Below, piece by piece: positions 33,429 through 42,490 of a stretch of DNA of 64,000 nt; position 1 is the first letter of the stretch, and each line of letters begins with the position of its first letter. The DNA is taken from positions 1 through 64,000 of the forward strand of contig NZ_WMIF01000009.1 of assembly GCF_009711185.1 (NCBI RefSeq), read 5' to 3'. The position numbers and the translations under genes were made by a program. Below the pieces are notes generated by a model. It saw only the letters and a program-made list of their open reading frames with translations. It was not told the DNA's origin and searched no databases. This DNA is from Paracoccus limosus. Its GTDB lineage: Bacteria > Pseudomonadota > Alphaproteobacteria > Rhodobacterales > Rhodobacteraceae.

Positions 33429-36400
33429 ATGTTCAATAAGATTCTGGTAGCGAACCGGGGCGAGATCGCGATCCGCGTGATGCGGGCGGCGAACGAGCTG
33501 GGCAAGAAGACGGTCGCCGTCTATGCCGAAGAAGACAAGCTGGGCTTGCACCGCTTCAAGGCCGACGAGGCCTATCGCATCGGCGAAGGGCTGGGCCCGG
33601 TGGCCGCCTATCTGTCGATTTCGGAGATCATCCGCGTCGCCAAGGAATCGGGCGCCGATGCCATCCATCCGGGCTACGGCCTTTTGTCGGAAAACCCCGA
33701 TTTCGTCGACGCCTGCACGGCCGCCGGCATCACCTTCATCGGCCCTTCGGCCGATACGATGCGCAAGCTGGGCGACAAGGCCAGCGCGCGCAAGGTCGCC
33801 ATCGCGGCCGGCGTGCCGGTGATTCCGGCAACCGAAGTGCTGGGCGACGACATGGACGCGATCAAGGCCGAGGCGGCCACGATCGGCTATCCGCTGATGC
33901 TGAAGGCCAGCTGGGGCGGCGGCGGACGCGGCATGCGCCCGATCAACAACCCCGACGAACTGCCCGAAAAAGTCCGCGAGGGCCGGCGTGAGGCCGAGGC
34001 CGCCTTTGGCAATGGCGAGGGCTATCTGGAAAAGATGATCCAGCGCGCCCGCCACGTCGAGGTGCAACTGCTGGGCGACAGCCATGGCGGGCTTTATCAC
34101 CTCTATGAGCGCGACTGCACCGTGCAGCGCCGCAACCAGAAGGTCGTCGAACGCGCCCCCGCCCCCTATCTCAGCGAGGAAGAGCGTGCCGAGGTCTGCG
34201 CCCTGGGCCTGAAGATCGGCCGCGCCGTGGGTTACCAGAACGCCGGCACCGTCGAATTCCTGATGGATATGGACGAGGGCAAGTTCTATTTCATCGAGGT
34301 GAACCCGCGCGTTCAGGTCGAGCATACCGTGACCGAAGAGGTCACCGGCATCGACATCGTGCAATCGCAGATCCTGATCGCCGAAGGCGCGACGCTTGCC
34401 GAGGCGACCGGCGTTGCCAGCCAGTCGGACGTGCATCTGAACGGCCATGCCCTGCAGATCCGCGTCACCACCGAAGACCCGCTGAACAACTTCATCCCCG
34501 ACTATGGCCGGATCTCGGCCTATCGCTCGGCCACGGGCAACGGCATCCGGCTGGACGGCGGCACGGCCTATTCCGGCGGCGTGATCACCCGCTTTTACGA
34601 TTCGCTGCTGGTCAAGGTCACGGCCCATGCCCAGACCCCGGAAAAGGCCATTATACGGATGGACCGGGCGCTGCGCGAATTCCGCGTGCGCGGCGTGGCC
34701 ACCAATATCGAATTCGTCATCAACCTGCTGAAGCATCCGACCTTTCTGGACTACAGCTACACGACGAAATTCATCGACACGACGCCGGACCTGTTTGCGT
34801 TCCGCAAGCGGCGCGACCGGGCGACGAAACTGCTGGTCTATCTGGCCGACATCAGCGTCAACGGTCACCCCGAGACGGCCGGCCGGCCGCTGCCGCCCGC
34901 CGATCTGAAACTGCCGCGCCCGCCCGCGACGCGCGCGGAACCCGTGCCCGGCACCCGCCAGCTGCTTGAGGAAAAGGGCGCCAAGGCCGTCGCCGACTGG
35001 ATGCTGGATCAAAAGCAGCTGCTGATCACCGACACCTCGATGCGGGACGGCCACCAGTCGTTGCTGGCGACCCGCATGCGCTCGATCGACATGATCCGCG
35101 TGGCACCGACCTATGCCGCCAACCTGCCGCAGCTTTTCAGCGTCGAATGCTGGGGCGGAGCGACCTTTGACGTGGCCTACCGCTTCTTGCAGGAATGCCC
35201 GTGGCAGCGGCTGCGCGACATCCGCGCCCGGATGCCGAACCTGATGACGCAGATGCTGCTGCGTGCCAGCAATGGCGTGGGCTACACCAACTATCCCGAC
35301 AATGTGGTGCAGGAGTTCGTGCGTCAGGCGGCGGAAACCGGTGTCGATGTGTTCCGCGTCTTTGACAGCCTGAACTGGGTCGAGAACATGCGCGTCGCCA
35401 TGGACGCGGTGATCGAATCGGGCAAGATCTGCGAAGGCACCATCTGCTATACCGGCGATCTGCTGGATCCGGCGCGGTCGAAATACGACCTGCAATACTA
35501 TCTGGACATGGCGCGCCAGCTGCGCGACGCGGGCGCACATGTGCTGGGGCTGAAGGACATGGCCGGGCTTTTGAAACCCGCCTCGGCCGGCATCCTCATC
35601 AAGGCGCTGAAAGAGGAAATCGGCCTGCCGGTGCATTTCCACACCCATGACACCAGCGGCATCGCCGGGGCCACGATCCTTGCTGCCGCCGAGGCGGGCG
35701 TGGACGCCGTCGATTGCGCCATGGATGCGTTCTCGGGCAATACCTCGCAGCCCTGTCTGGGCTCCGTGGTCGAGGCGCTGCGCCACACGCCGCGCGACAC
35801 CGGGCTGGACATCGACGCGATTCGCGAGATCTCGAACTACTGGGAAGCGGTGCGCGCGCAATATGCCGCCTTTGAAAGCGGTCTGGCCGCGCCCGCGTCC
35901 GAGGTCTGGTTGCACGAGATGCCTGGGGGCCAGTTCACCAACCTCAAGGCGCAGGCCCGCAGCCTTGGTCTGGAGGAACGCTGGCACGAGGTCGCCAAGA
36001 CCTATGCCGAGGTGAACCGCATGTTCGGCGATATCGTCAAGGTCACGCCCAGCTCGAAAGTCGTGGGCGACATGGCGCTGATGATGGTGGCGCAGGGCCT
36101 GAGCCGCGCTCAGGTCGAGGATCCGGCGGTCGAGGTCGCCTTCCCCGATTCGGTCGTCGACATGATGAAGGGCAATCTGGGCCAACCGCCTGGAGGCTGG
36201 CCCAAGGTGCTGCAAAAGAAGGTGCTCAAGGGCGACGAGCCGCTGACCACCCGTCCCGGCGCCTCGATGGCTCCGGTGGATCTGGAAGCTGTGCGCCAGA
36301 AGCTGGAAAAGGATCTGGGCGTCGCCATCGACGACGAGGACCTGAACGGCTATCTGATGTATCCCAAGGTCTTTACCGACTACATGGCGCGTCACGACAT

Positions 36401-36860
36401 GTATGGCCCGGTCCGCACCCTGCCGACGCGCAGCTTCTTCTACGGCATGCAGCCGGGCGAAGAGATCTCGGCCGAGATCGACCCCGGCAAGACGCTGGAG
36501 ATCCGGCTGCAGACCATCGGCGACACCGACGAGACCGGCGATGTGAAGGTCTTCTTTGAACTGAACGGCCAGCCGCGGGTGATCCGGGTGCCGAACCGTC
36601 TGGTGAAATCGCAGACCGCCGCGCGTCCCAAGGCCGATCCGGCCAATGACAGCCATATCGGCGCGCCGATGCCGGGCGTCGTCGCCTCGGTCGCGGTGAC
36701 GCAGGGCCAGAAGGTGCGTCCGGGCGATCTGCTGCTGACCATCGAGGCGATGAAGATGGAAACCGGCATCCACGCCGACCGCGAGGGCACCGTCACCGCC
36801 CTGCATGTCAGCGCCGGACAGGGCATCGACGCCAAGGACCTGCTGCTGGAAGTGAACTGA
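33429..36860 (+). CDS. pyc: Pyruvate carboxylase, 1143 aa
   Basis: A single-chain biotin enzyme that makes oxaloacetate from pyruvate and bicarbonate to refill the TCA cycle. Domains in order: biotin carboxylase (residues 1 to about 450, with the ATP-binding glycine loop KASWGGGGRGMRP and the segment FIEVNPRVQVEHTVTEE), carboxyltransferase (about 530-800, starting DTSMRDGHQSLLATRMRS and including the metal histidines in PVHFHTHDTSG), the allosteric/tetramerisation region, and a biotinyl domain with Lys1109 in IEAMKMETG. Full length, no frameshift. GGGGGAAC before the ATG acts as ribosome site. A large hairpin follows. The birA fragment at the window's right edge encodes the ligase that would biotinylate it. 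Confidence 0.97.
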   Translation: MFNKILVANRGEIAIRVMRAANELGKKTVAVYAEEDKLGLHRFKADEAYRIGEGLGPVAAYLSISEIIRVAKESGADAIHPGYGLLSENPDFVDACTAAGITFIGPSADTMRKLGDKASARKVAIAAGVPVIPATEVLGDDMDAIKAEAATIGYPLMLKASWGGGGRGMRPINNPDELPEKVREGRREAEAAFGNGEGYLEKMIQRARHVEVQLLGDSHGGLYHLYERDCTVQRRNQKVVERAPAPYLSEEERAEVCALGLKIGRAVGYQNAGTVEFLMDMDEGKFYFIEVNPRVQVEHTVTEEVTGIDIVQSQILIAEGATLAEATGVASQSDVHLNGHALQIRVTTEDPLNNFIPDYGRISAYRSATGNGIRLDGGTAYSGGVITRFYDSLLVKVTAHAQTPEKAIIRMDRALREFRVRGVATNIEFVINLLKHPTFLDYSYTTKFIDTTPDLFAFRKRRDRATKLLVYLADISVNGHPETAGRPLPPADLKLPRPPATRAEPVPGTRQLLEEKGAKAVADWMLDQKQLLITDTSMRDGHQSLLATRMRSIDMIRVAPTYAANLPQLFSVECWGGATFDVAYRFLQECPWQRLRDIRARMPNLMTQMLLRASNGVGYTNYPDNVVQEFVRQAAETGVDVFRVFDSLNWVENMRVAMDAVIESGKICEGTICYTGDLLDPARSKYDLQYYLDMARQLRDAGAHVLGLKDMAGLLKPASAGILIKALKEEIGLPVHFHTHDTSGIAGATILAAAEAGVDAVDCAMDAFSGNTSQPCLGSVVEALRHTPRDTGLDIDAIREISNYWEAVRAQYAAFESGLAAPASEVWLHEMPGGQFTNLKAQARSLGLEERWHEVAKTYAEVNRMFGDIVKVTPSSKVVGDMALMMVAQGLSRAQVEDPAVEVAFPDSVVDMMKGNLGQPPGGWPKVLQKKVLKGDEPLTTRPGASMAPVDLEAVRQKLEKDLGVAIDDEDLNGYLMYPKVFTDYMARHDMYGPVRTLPTRSFFYGMQPGEEISAEIDPGKTLEIRLQTIGDTDETGDVKVFFELNGQPRVIRVPNRLVKSQTAARPKADPANDSHIGAPMPGVVASVAVTQGQKVRPGDLLLTIEAMKMETGIHADREGTVTALHVSAGQGIDAKDLLLEVN

Positions 36861-36879
36861 GCCACGATGTGACGCATGA

Positions 36880-36909
36880 CGGCCGGCCACCGACCCCGGT
36901 GGCCGGCCG
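36880..36909 (+). terminator. Hairpin terminator after pyc
   Basis: A perfect 13-bp stem (CGGCCGGCCACCG with CGGTGGCCGGCCG) and 4-base loop 20 bases after the stop, followed by CAGCTTTTCC. Confidence 0.7.
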
Positions 36910-37050
36910 CAGCTTTTCCCGCTGCCGCGCCCGTGACGCTGGGTGCCAAGCGCGGCGCCCGTCCCGCCAAGGCTTTTCCGGGACCGGCAACCGCCTGTAG
37001 GATCGCGCCGACGCCCGGACGCTCCCCCGAACAGGCAGGAAGGTCAGATA

Positions 37051-37929
37051 ATGACGCAGATCCCCGAAGTTACCGGCTTTTACGAGGCGCGCAGCGGCTC
37101 GATCCAATATGTCGTCGCCGATCCCGGCAGCGGCGACTGCGCCATCATCGACCCGGTGCTGGATTTCGACGAGAATTCCGGCGCCACCGCCACGCATGAG
37201 GCGGACCGCATCCTTGGCTTCATCGCCGAGCGCGGCTATCGCCTGCAATGGATCCTCGACACGCATCCACATGCCGATCACCTGTCCGCCGCCGATTACC
37301 TGCGTACCCGCACCGGCGCGCCCATCGGCATCGGCGACCGCATCGGCCAGATTCAGGCGCTGTGGAATGATTTCTACAACCGCCCCGATTTTCCGACCGA
37401 CGGGCGGCAATGGGACCGGCTCTTTGCCGATGGCGAGACCTTTGCGCTGGGCACCATCCCGGTGCGGGTGCTGCTGTCGCCGGGCCATACGCTGGCCTCG
37501 GTCACCTATGTGATCGGCGACGCGGCCTTCGTACATGACACGCTGTTCATGCCCGACAGCGGCACGGCACGGGCCGATTTCCCCGGCGGCAGCGCCAGCG
37601 CGCTGTGGCGCTCGATCCAGCGCATCCTTGCACTGCCCGATGACACGCGGCTGTTTACCGGCCATGACTACCAGCCCGGCGGCCGCGCCCCGGCCTGGCA
37701 ATCGACCGTGGCCCGGCAAAAGGCCGAAAACATTCATATCGCCTCGGTGCCCGACGAGGCCGCCTTCGTCGCCCTGCGCGAGGCGCGCGACCGCAGCCTG
37801 CCGATGCCGCGGCTGATCCTGCATGCGCTGCAGGTCAATATGGACGCCGGCCGCCTGCCCGCCCCCGAAGCCAACGGCCGCCGCTATCTCAGAATCCCGC
37901 TGGACCTGCTGCGATCACCCTGGGCCTGA
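37051..37929 (+). CDS. Metallo-beta-lactamase-fold hydrolase, ETHE1/Blh-like, 292 aa
   Basis: The metal motif is THPHADHLSAADYL (His72, His74, Asp76, His77), followed by LSPGHTLASVTY, the second metal ligand region HDTLFMPDSGTARADFPGG, and TGHDY. The phrase MPDSGTARADFPGG is characteristic of the persulfide dioxygenase (ETHE1) and Blh branch rather than glyoxalase II, so a non-haem iron enzyme acting on glutathione persulfide is the best guess. No BigR-type repressor or sulfur transporter is adjacent. The start at 37051 has AGGAAGG nearby; the frame extends upstream without support. It could share a transcript with the following glutathione enzyme, 129 bases on. Confidence 0.85.
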   Translation: MTQIPEVTGFYEARSGSIQYVVADPGSGDCAIIDPVLDFDENSGATATHEADRILGFIAERGYRLQWILDTHPHADHLSAADYLRTRTGAPIGIGDRIGQIQALWNDFYNRPDFPTDGRQWDRLFADGETFALGTIPVRVLLSPGHTLASVTYVIGDAAFVHDTLFMPDSGTARADFPGGSASALWRSIQRILALPDDTRLFTGHDYQPGGRAPAWQSTVARQKAENIHIASVPDEAAFVALREARDRSLPMPRLILHALQVNMDAGRLPAPEANGRRYLRIPLDLLRSPWA

Positions 37930-38058
37930 CCGTCGACCGGGGCCCGTTCGGGCCTGCCGAACACCGCGTCAACCGCCAGCCCGGCTCAGCCGGGTTGCGA
38001 GCGGCGCCCAACATGGCCATGCTGCCGGCAACAGCAATTTCGGCGAAAGGATCTCGCA

Positions 38059-39033
38059 ATGGGCCAGTTGATCGACGGCGCCTGGCACGACGAATGGTAT
38101 GATACCGCAAGCACCGGCGGCCGTTTCAAGCGCACGACGACGGCCTGGCGCAACTGGATCACACCGGATGGCGCGCCCGGCCCCTCGGGCGAGGGCGGCT
38201 TTCCCGCCGAAAGCGGGCGCTATCACCTTTACGTCTCGCTGGCCTGCCCCTGGGCGCATCGCACGCTGATCTTTCGCGCGCTGAAGGGTCTGGCGCCGCA
38301 TATCGACATCTCGGTCGTGCATCCCGACATGCTGTCCGAAGGCTGGACCTTTGCCACCGATTTCCCGGCCACCACCGGCGACAATCTTTTTGGCCTGCCC
38401 TATCTGCGCGACATCTACCTGCGGGCCAATCCGCAAACCTCCGGCCGGGTGACGGTGCCGATCCTGTGGGACAAGCAGCGCGGCACCATCGTCAGCAACG
38501 AAAGCGCCGAGATCATCCGCATGTTCAACTCGGCCTTCAACGGGCTGACCGGAGACACTGACGATTACTGCCCCGAGGGGCTGCTGACGCAGGTCGACGA
38601 GTTGAACGCCCGCATCTATGACAGCGTGAACAACGGCGTCTACAAGGCCGGCTTCGCCACCAGCCAGCAGGCCTATGACGAGGCGATCTACCCGCTGTTC
38701 GACGCGCTGGACTGGCTGGAGGACCACCTTGCCGGCAACCGCTACCTGACCGGCGCCCGCATCACCGAGGCCGACTGGCGGCTGTTCACCACGATGGTGC
38801 GCTTTGACCCGGTCTATCACACGCATTTCAAATGCAATCGCAAATGGCTGCGGGAATATCCCAACCTCTGGGGCTGGACGCGCGAGCTGTATCAATGGCC
38901 GGGCGTGGCCGAGACGGTCAATTTCGACCATATCGTGCGCCATTACCATTACAGCCACGCCAGGATTAACCCCTATCGCATCCTGCCGATCAACCCGGTG
39001 ATCGACTGGCTGGAACCGCACGGCCGCGGCTGA
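38059..39033 (+). CDS. Glutathionyl-hydroquinone reductase (Xi-class glutathione transferase), 324 aa
   Basis: The active-site cysteine is Cys63 in LYVSLACPWAHRTLIFRAL, the signature of Xi-class enzymes (YqjG type), which reduce glutathionyl-hydroquinones using glutathione. Other hallmarks are the preceding tryptophan-containing region, GRVTVPILWDKQRGTIVSNESAEIIRMFN and the C-terminal helical part ending YYHYSHARINPY-like residues (HYHYSHARINPYRILP). Length is typical. AAAGGA precedes the ATG. Together with the preceding ETHE1-like enzyme it points to glutathione-based detoxification, but co-regulation is not shown. Confidence 0.92.
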   Translation: MGQLIDGAWHDEWYDTASTGGRFKRTTTAWRNWITPDGAPGPSGEGGFPAESGRYHLYVSLACPWAHRTLIFRALKGLAPHIDISVVHPDMLSEGWTFATDFPATTGDNLFGLPYLRDIYLRANPQTSGRVTVPILWDKQRGTIVSNESAEIIRMFNSAFNGLTGDTDDYCPEGLLTQVDELNARIYDSVNNGVYKAGFATSQQAYDEAIYPLFDALDWLEDHLAGNRYLTGARITEADWRLFTTMVRFDPVYHTHFKCNRKWLREYPNLWGWTRELYQWPGVAETVNFDHIVRHYHYSHARINPYRILPINPVIDWLEPHGRG

Positions 39034-39095
39034 CCGCTACGGCTGAGCGTTTCCGTCTGGATTGACAAATCCCCGCACAAACAGCAATGAAAGCT

Positions 39096-39116
39096 CTGCC
39101 GGCAAGCCGCCGGCAG
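39096..39116 (+). terminator. Hairpin between the glutathione transferase and efeU
   Basis: An 8-bp stem (CTGCCGGC with GCCGGCAG) and 5-base loop lies 63 bases past the upstream stop. No T-run follows. It may terminate the upstream gene or lie in the efeU leader; a TTGACA at 39062-39067 just upstream could be a promoter element. Confidence 0.35.
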
Positions 39117-39180
39117 ACTTGCCGCTGATGCCCTCCGACGCTTGCCGGACCCGCACCACGACAATTGCTGGGGAAAGGCG

Positions 39181-40014
39181 ATGCTCGCACCGTTTCTCAT
39201 CATGCTGCGAGAGGGGCTGGAAGCAGCCCTGATCGTCGGCATCATCGCCGGTTACCTGCGCCAGACCGGCCGCGCGCAATGGCTGCCCGCGATCTGGGTC
39301 GGGGTGTTTCTGGCGGTGGCGCTGGCGCTGTTTGCCGGGGCCGGGCTGCAACTGGCCAGCGCGCAATTCCCGCAAAAGACCCAGGAGCTGATCGAAGCGC
39401 TGATCGGCTTTGTTGCCGTCGGCGTGCTGATCGCCATGGTGTTCTGGATGAAGCGCGCCGCCCGCTCGATCAAACGCGAATTGCATGCCTCGGTCGATCA
39501 GGCGCTGTCGCATTCCGGCGCCACCTGGGGGCTGATCGGCATGGTGTTTCTGGCCGTCGCGCGCGAGGGGCTGGAATCGGTATTCTTCCTGTTGGCGGTG
39601 TTCCAGCAAAGCAAGGATGCCAGCGCCCCCATCGGCGCGGCCCTGGGTGTCCTCGCCGCTGTCGGCATGGGCTGGGGCATCTATGCCGGGGCGCTGCGGC
39701 TGGATCTGGGGCGGTTCTTTCGCATCACTGGCATCTTCATCATCTTTGTCGCCGCCGGGCTTTTCGCCGGTTCGGTCAAGGCCCTGCACGAGGCGGGGCT
39801 GTGGAACAGCCTGCTGACCCCGGTCTGGGATCTCAGCCGGGTGCTACCCGAATCAAGCCCGCTTGGCACCGTGCTTTCGGGGATCCTCGGCTATCGCGAG
39901 GCGCCCAGTCTGGGCGAGTTGATCGCATGGGCGGGCTTTCTGGTCGTGACGCTGTATCTGTTCCTGCGCCCGGCCGTGCCGGCGCCGCAAACCCAATCCA
40001 TGGTGCGTAAATGA
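39181..40014 (+). CDS. efeU: Iron permease EfeU (FTR1 family), 277 aa
   Basis: A seven-helix membrane permease carrying the two REGLE motifs of FTR1/EfeU that bind and pass iron: residues 10-14 (MLREGLEAAL) and 128-132 (VAREGLESVFF). It imports iron, with EfeO and EfeB supplying capture and redox functions. GGGGAAAGG before the ATG at 39181 is a good ribosome site, and the start leaves the first REGLE helix intact. It overlaps efeO by four bases (40011-40014) and heads an efeU-efeO-efeB-M75 operon. Confidence 0.95.
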   Translation: MLAPFLIMLREGLEAALIVGIIAGYLRQTGRAQWLPAIWVGVFLAVALALFAGAGLQLASAQFPQKTQELIEALIGFVAVGVLIAMVFWMKRAARSIKRELHASVDQALSHSGATWGLIGMVFLAVAREGLESVFFLLAVFQQSKDASAPIGAALGVLAAVGMGWGIYAGALRLDLGRFFRITGIFIIFVAAGLFAGSVKALHEAGLWNSLLTPVWDLSRVLPESSPLGTVLSGILGYREAPSLGELIAWAGFLVVTLYLFLRPAVPAPQTQSMVRK

Positions 40015-41156
40015 GCAACCCGCCCTCTCGCGGCATCTATCTGGCGATCCTTGGCGCGGCCGTGCTGGCCGTGGCCGGTGGCGCGGCATTCTGGACCGCC
40101 TCGCGGCAGAAACCGCAGACCAGCGCCGACCAGATCGTGACGGTGGACGCGCGATCCTGCCAGCCCAATGCGATCACCGTGCCCGGCGGACGGCGCAGCT
40201 TCGAGATCGTCAATGCCTCGGATCGGCCCATCGAATGGGAGATCGTCGATGGCGTCATGGTCGTGGCCGAGCGCGAAAACATCGCCCCCGGTTTCCACGC
40301 CACGCTGGCGGTGCAACTGGCTCCCGGTAGCTATGAGATGACCTGCGGCCTGCTGACCAACCCGCGCGGCACGCTGACGGTGACCGCCTCGGACGAGGCG
40401 ACGGCGGCGGCCTCCGAGGTGACGTTGAAGAAATTCCTCGGGCCGCTGTCGGAATACCGGGTCTATCTGGTCATGCAGGGCAATCAGGCGGTCAAGGCCG
40501 CCGAAAAGCTGCGCGATGCCATCGATGCGGGCGATCTGCCGGCGGCGCGCGCCGCCTGGGCCGAGGCGCGCCTGCCCTATCGCCGGGTCGAGCCGCTGGC
40601 CTATCGCTTTTCGGATCTGGAAAACGTGATCGACCCCAGCGCCGCCTATCTGGCCGGGCGCGAGCAGGATCCGGGCTTTACCGGCTATCACCGCATCGAA
40701 TACGGGCTTTTCGCCCAGAACAGCACCGAGGGTCTGGCTCCGGTCGCCGACCGGCTGGTCGCCGATCTGGGTACGCTGGCCGAACGGCTCAAGGCCGCGC
40801 CGCTGGACCCGGCGCTGCTGCTGGCCCTGCCCGGCGCCATGGCCCGGCAATTGGCCGAGGCGCAGATCCCCGAGGGCGAAAACAGCTATGCCGGCAATGA
40901 CGCCCGCGACCTGACCGCCGCAACCGAGGGCATCGCCAAGCTGACCGGCCTGTTGCGGCAGGTGGTGGCCAGCGTCGATCCCAAGCTCGACGCCGAGCTG
41001 GGCACCGAAATGCAGGCCGCGACCGATGCCGTGGCCGCGCTGCAAGGACAGGACTGGTCGCAGGTCCCGGCCGAGCAGCGCCAGAAGCTGGCGGCGGATT
41101 TCACCCGCCTCGCCGAGACGCTGGACCGACTGCAACCCATTATCGGAATGAACTGA
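40011..41156 (+). CDS. efeO: Iron uptake protein EfeO (cupredoxin plus M75 domain), 381 aa
   Basis: A membrane anchor or uncleaved signal (residues 9-30), then an N-terminal cupredoxin-like domain (about 40-128, with Cys50 and Cys112 as possible metal ligands) and a C-terminal M75/imelysin-type domain with the HxxE motif HRIE (227-230) in FTGYHRIEYGLFAQNSTEGL. EfeO is periplasmic and hands iron to EfeU. The ATG overlaps the efeU stop by four bases, and efeB starts one base after its stop. Confidence 0.94.
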   Translation: MSNPPSRGIYLAILGAAVLAVAGGAAFWTASRQKPQTSADQIVTVDARSCQPNAITVPGGRRSFEIVNASDRPIEWEIVDGVMVVAERENIAPGFHATLAVQLAPGSYEMTCGLLTNPRGTLTVTASDEATAAASEVTLKKFLGPLSEYRVYLVMQGNQAVKAAEKLRDAIDAGDLPAARAAWAEARLPYRRVEPLAYRFSDLENVIDPSAAYLAGREQDPGFTGYHRIEYGLFAQNSTEGLAPVADRLVADLGTLAERLKAAPLDPALLLALPGAMARQLAEAQIPEGENSYAGNDARDLTAATEGIAKLTGLLRQVVASVDPKLDAELGTEMQAATDAVAALQGQDWSQVPAEQRQKLAADFTRLAETLDRLQPIIGMN

Positions 41157-41157
41157 C

Positions 41158-42447
41158 ATGACCGGCTGCCCTTTCATCACCGACCGCCGCCGCCTGCTGA
41201 TGGGGCTGGGGCTGGGCGCGATCGGAACGCTGGCCCCCGCCGCCCAGGCGCGCGAGGCCGCACAGCCCAATGTCGATGACGCCCCGCATGGCCATGCCGA
41301 GACCGCCGCGCAAAGCGTGCCCTTTCACGGCCCGCATCAGGCCGGGATCGTGACGCCCCGCCCCGCCAATGGCATCGTCGCGGCCTTCGACGTGGTCGCG
41401 GCCTCGCTTGACGATGTCGAGACCATGCTGCGCCTGCTGACCGAACGCGCCGCCTTTCTGACCCAGGGCGGCGCGGTGCCCGAACGCGACCCGCGCCTGC
41501 CCCCGGCCGATTCCGGCCTGCTGGGTCCGGTGGTCGCGCCCGACAACCAGACCATCACGCTGGCCCTTGGCGACAGCTTCTTCGAGGCGCAGCCGGCGCT
41601 GAAACCGCTGAAGCCCGCGCGCCTGCAACGCATGGTGCAGTTCCCCAATGACGCGCTGGAAGCCGACATCTGCCATGGCGACATCGTGCTGCAATTCTGC
41701 GCCAACCTGCAGGACAGCAATATCCACGCGCTACGCGACATCGTAAAGAACCTGTCGGAATATCTGGTGCTGCGCTGGGTCTATGAGGGCTCGGTGCCGC
41801 CGGTGCCGCCCGCCCCCGATGGCTCGACCCCCAGCGCGCGCAATTTTCTGGGCTTCCGCGACGGCTCGGCCAACCCCGATGCCAATGACGCCGAGATGAT
41901 GGGCCGCGTGGTCTGGACCGCCGCCCCGGACGAGCCCGCCTGGGCGCATGGCGGCAGCTATCAGGCGGTGCGCATCATCCGCAATTTCGTCGAACGCTGG
42001 GACCGCACGCCGCTGCGCGAGCAAGAGCGCATCTTTGGCCGCGCCAAGAATTCTGGCGCGCCGCTGGATGGCGGGCCCAAGGCCACCGAACGCGACGTGC
42101 CCGATTATGCCGCCGATCCCGATGGCGCGAAAACCGCGATGAACAGCCATATCCGGCTGGCCAATCCGCGCACGCCAGACGCCGACAAGCACCTGATCCT
42201 GCGCCGCCCCTTCAACTATGCGCGCGGCGCGATGAAAAACGGGCATCTGGATCAGGGGCTGTTGTTCATCGCGTGGCAGGCCGACCTGCAACAGGGCTTC
42301 ATCGCCGTGCAGAACCTGCTGAATGGCGAGCCGCTGGAGGAATATATCAAGCCGGTGGGCGGCGGCTATTTCTTTGCGCCCCCGGGCGTGGCCGGACCAG
42401 AGGATTATCTGGGATCGGGCCTGATCGACGCAGCCAGACGGGCCTGA
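41158..42447 (+). CDS. efeB: EfeB, DyP-type haem peroxidase / deferrochelatase, 429 aa
   Basis: A Tat-type signal (DRRRLLMGLGLGAIGTLAPAAQA) directs the folded haem protein to the periplasm. The DyP signature GFRDGSANP (232-240, distal Asp235) is present, and a histidine in PDADKHLILRRPFNYARG (about 343) fits the proximal haem ligand region. EfeB oxidises ferrous iron for uptake and may release iron from haem. It starts one base after the efeO stop. Length matches the family. Confidence 0.94.
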   Translation: MTGCPFITDRRRLLMGLGLGAIGTLAPAAQAREAAQPNVDDAPHGHAETAAQSVPFHGPHQAGIVTPRPANGIVAAFDVVAASLDDVETMLRLLTERAAFLTQGGAVPERDPRLPPADSGLLGPVVAPDNQTITLALGDSFFEAQPALKPLKPARLQRMVQFPNDALEADICHGDIVLQFCANLQDSNIHALRDIVKNLSEYLVLRWVYEGSVPPVPPAPDGSTPSARNFLGFRDGSANPDANDAEMMGRVVWTAAPDEPAWAHGGSYQAVRIIRNFVERWDRTPLREQERIFGRAKNSGAPLDGGPKATERDVPDYAADPDGAKTAMNSHIRLANPRTPDADKHLILRRPFNYARGAMKNGHLDQGLLFIAWQADLQQGFIAVQNLLNGEPLEEYIKPVGGGYFFAPPGVAGPEDYLGSGLIDAARRA

Positions 42448-42490
42448 CCCGCCAAGCCGACCCCCTGAACCGATTGAACGGAGCATCACC

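Noticed and set aside
33267..36890. A 1200-codon open frame on the minus strand
   Set aside because: Antisense of the pyruvate carboxylase gene, which is complete and unmistakable on the plus strand.
37051..37929. Glyoxalase II assignment
   Set aside because: The HxHxDH motif fits, but the MPDSGTARADF segment and overall length fit the ETHE1/Blh branch better.
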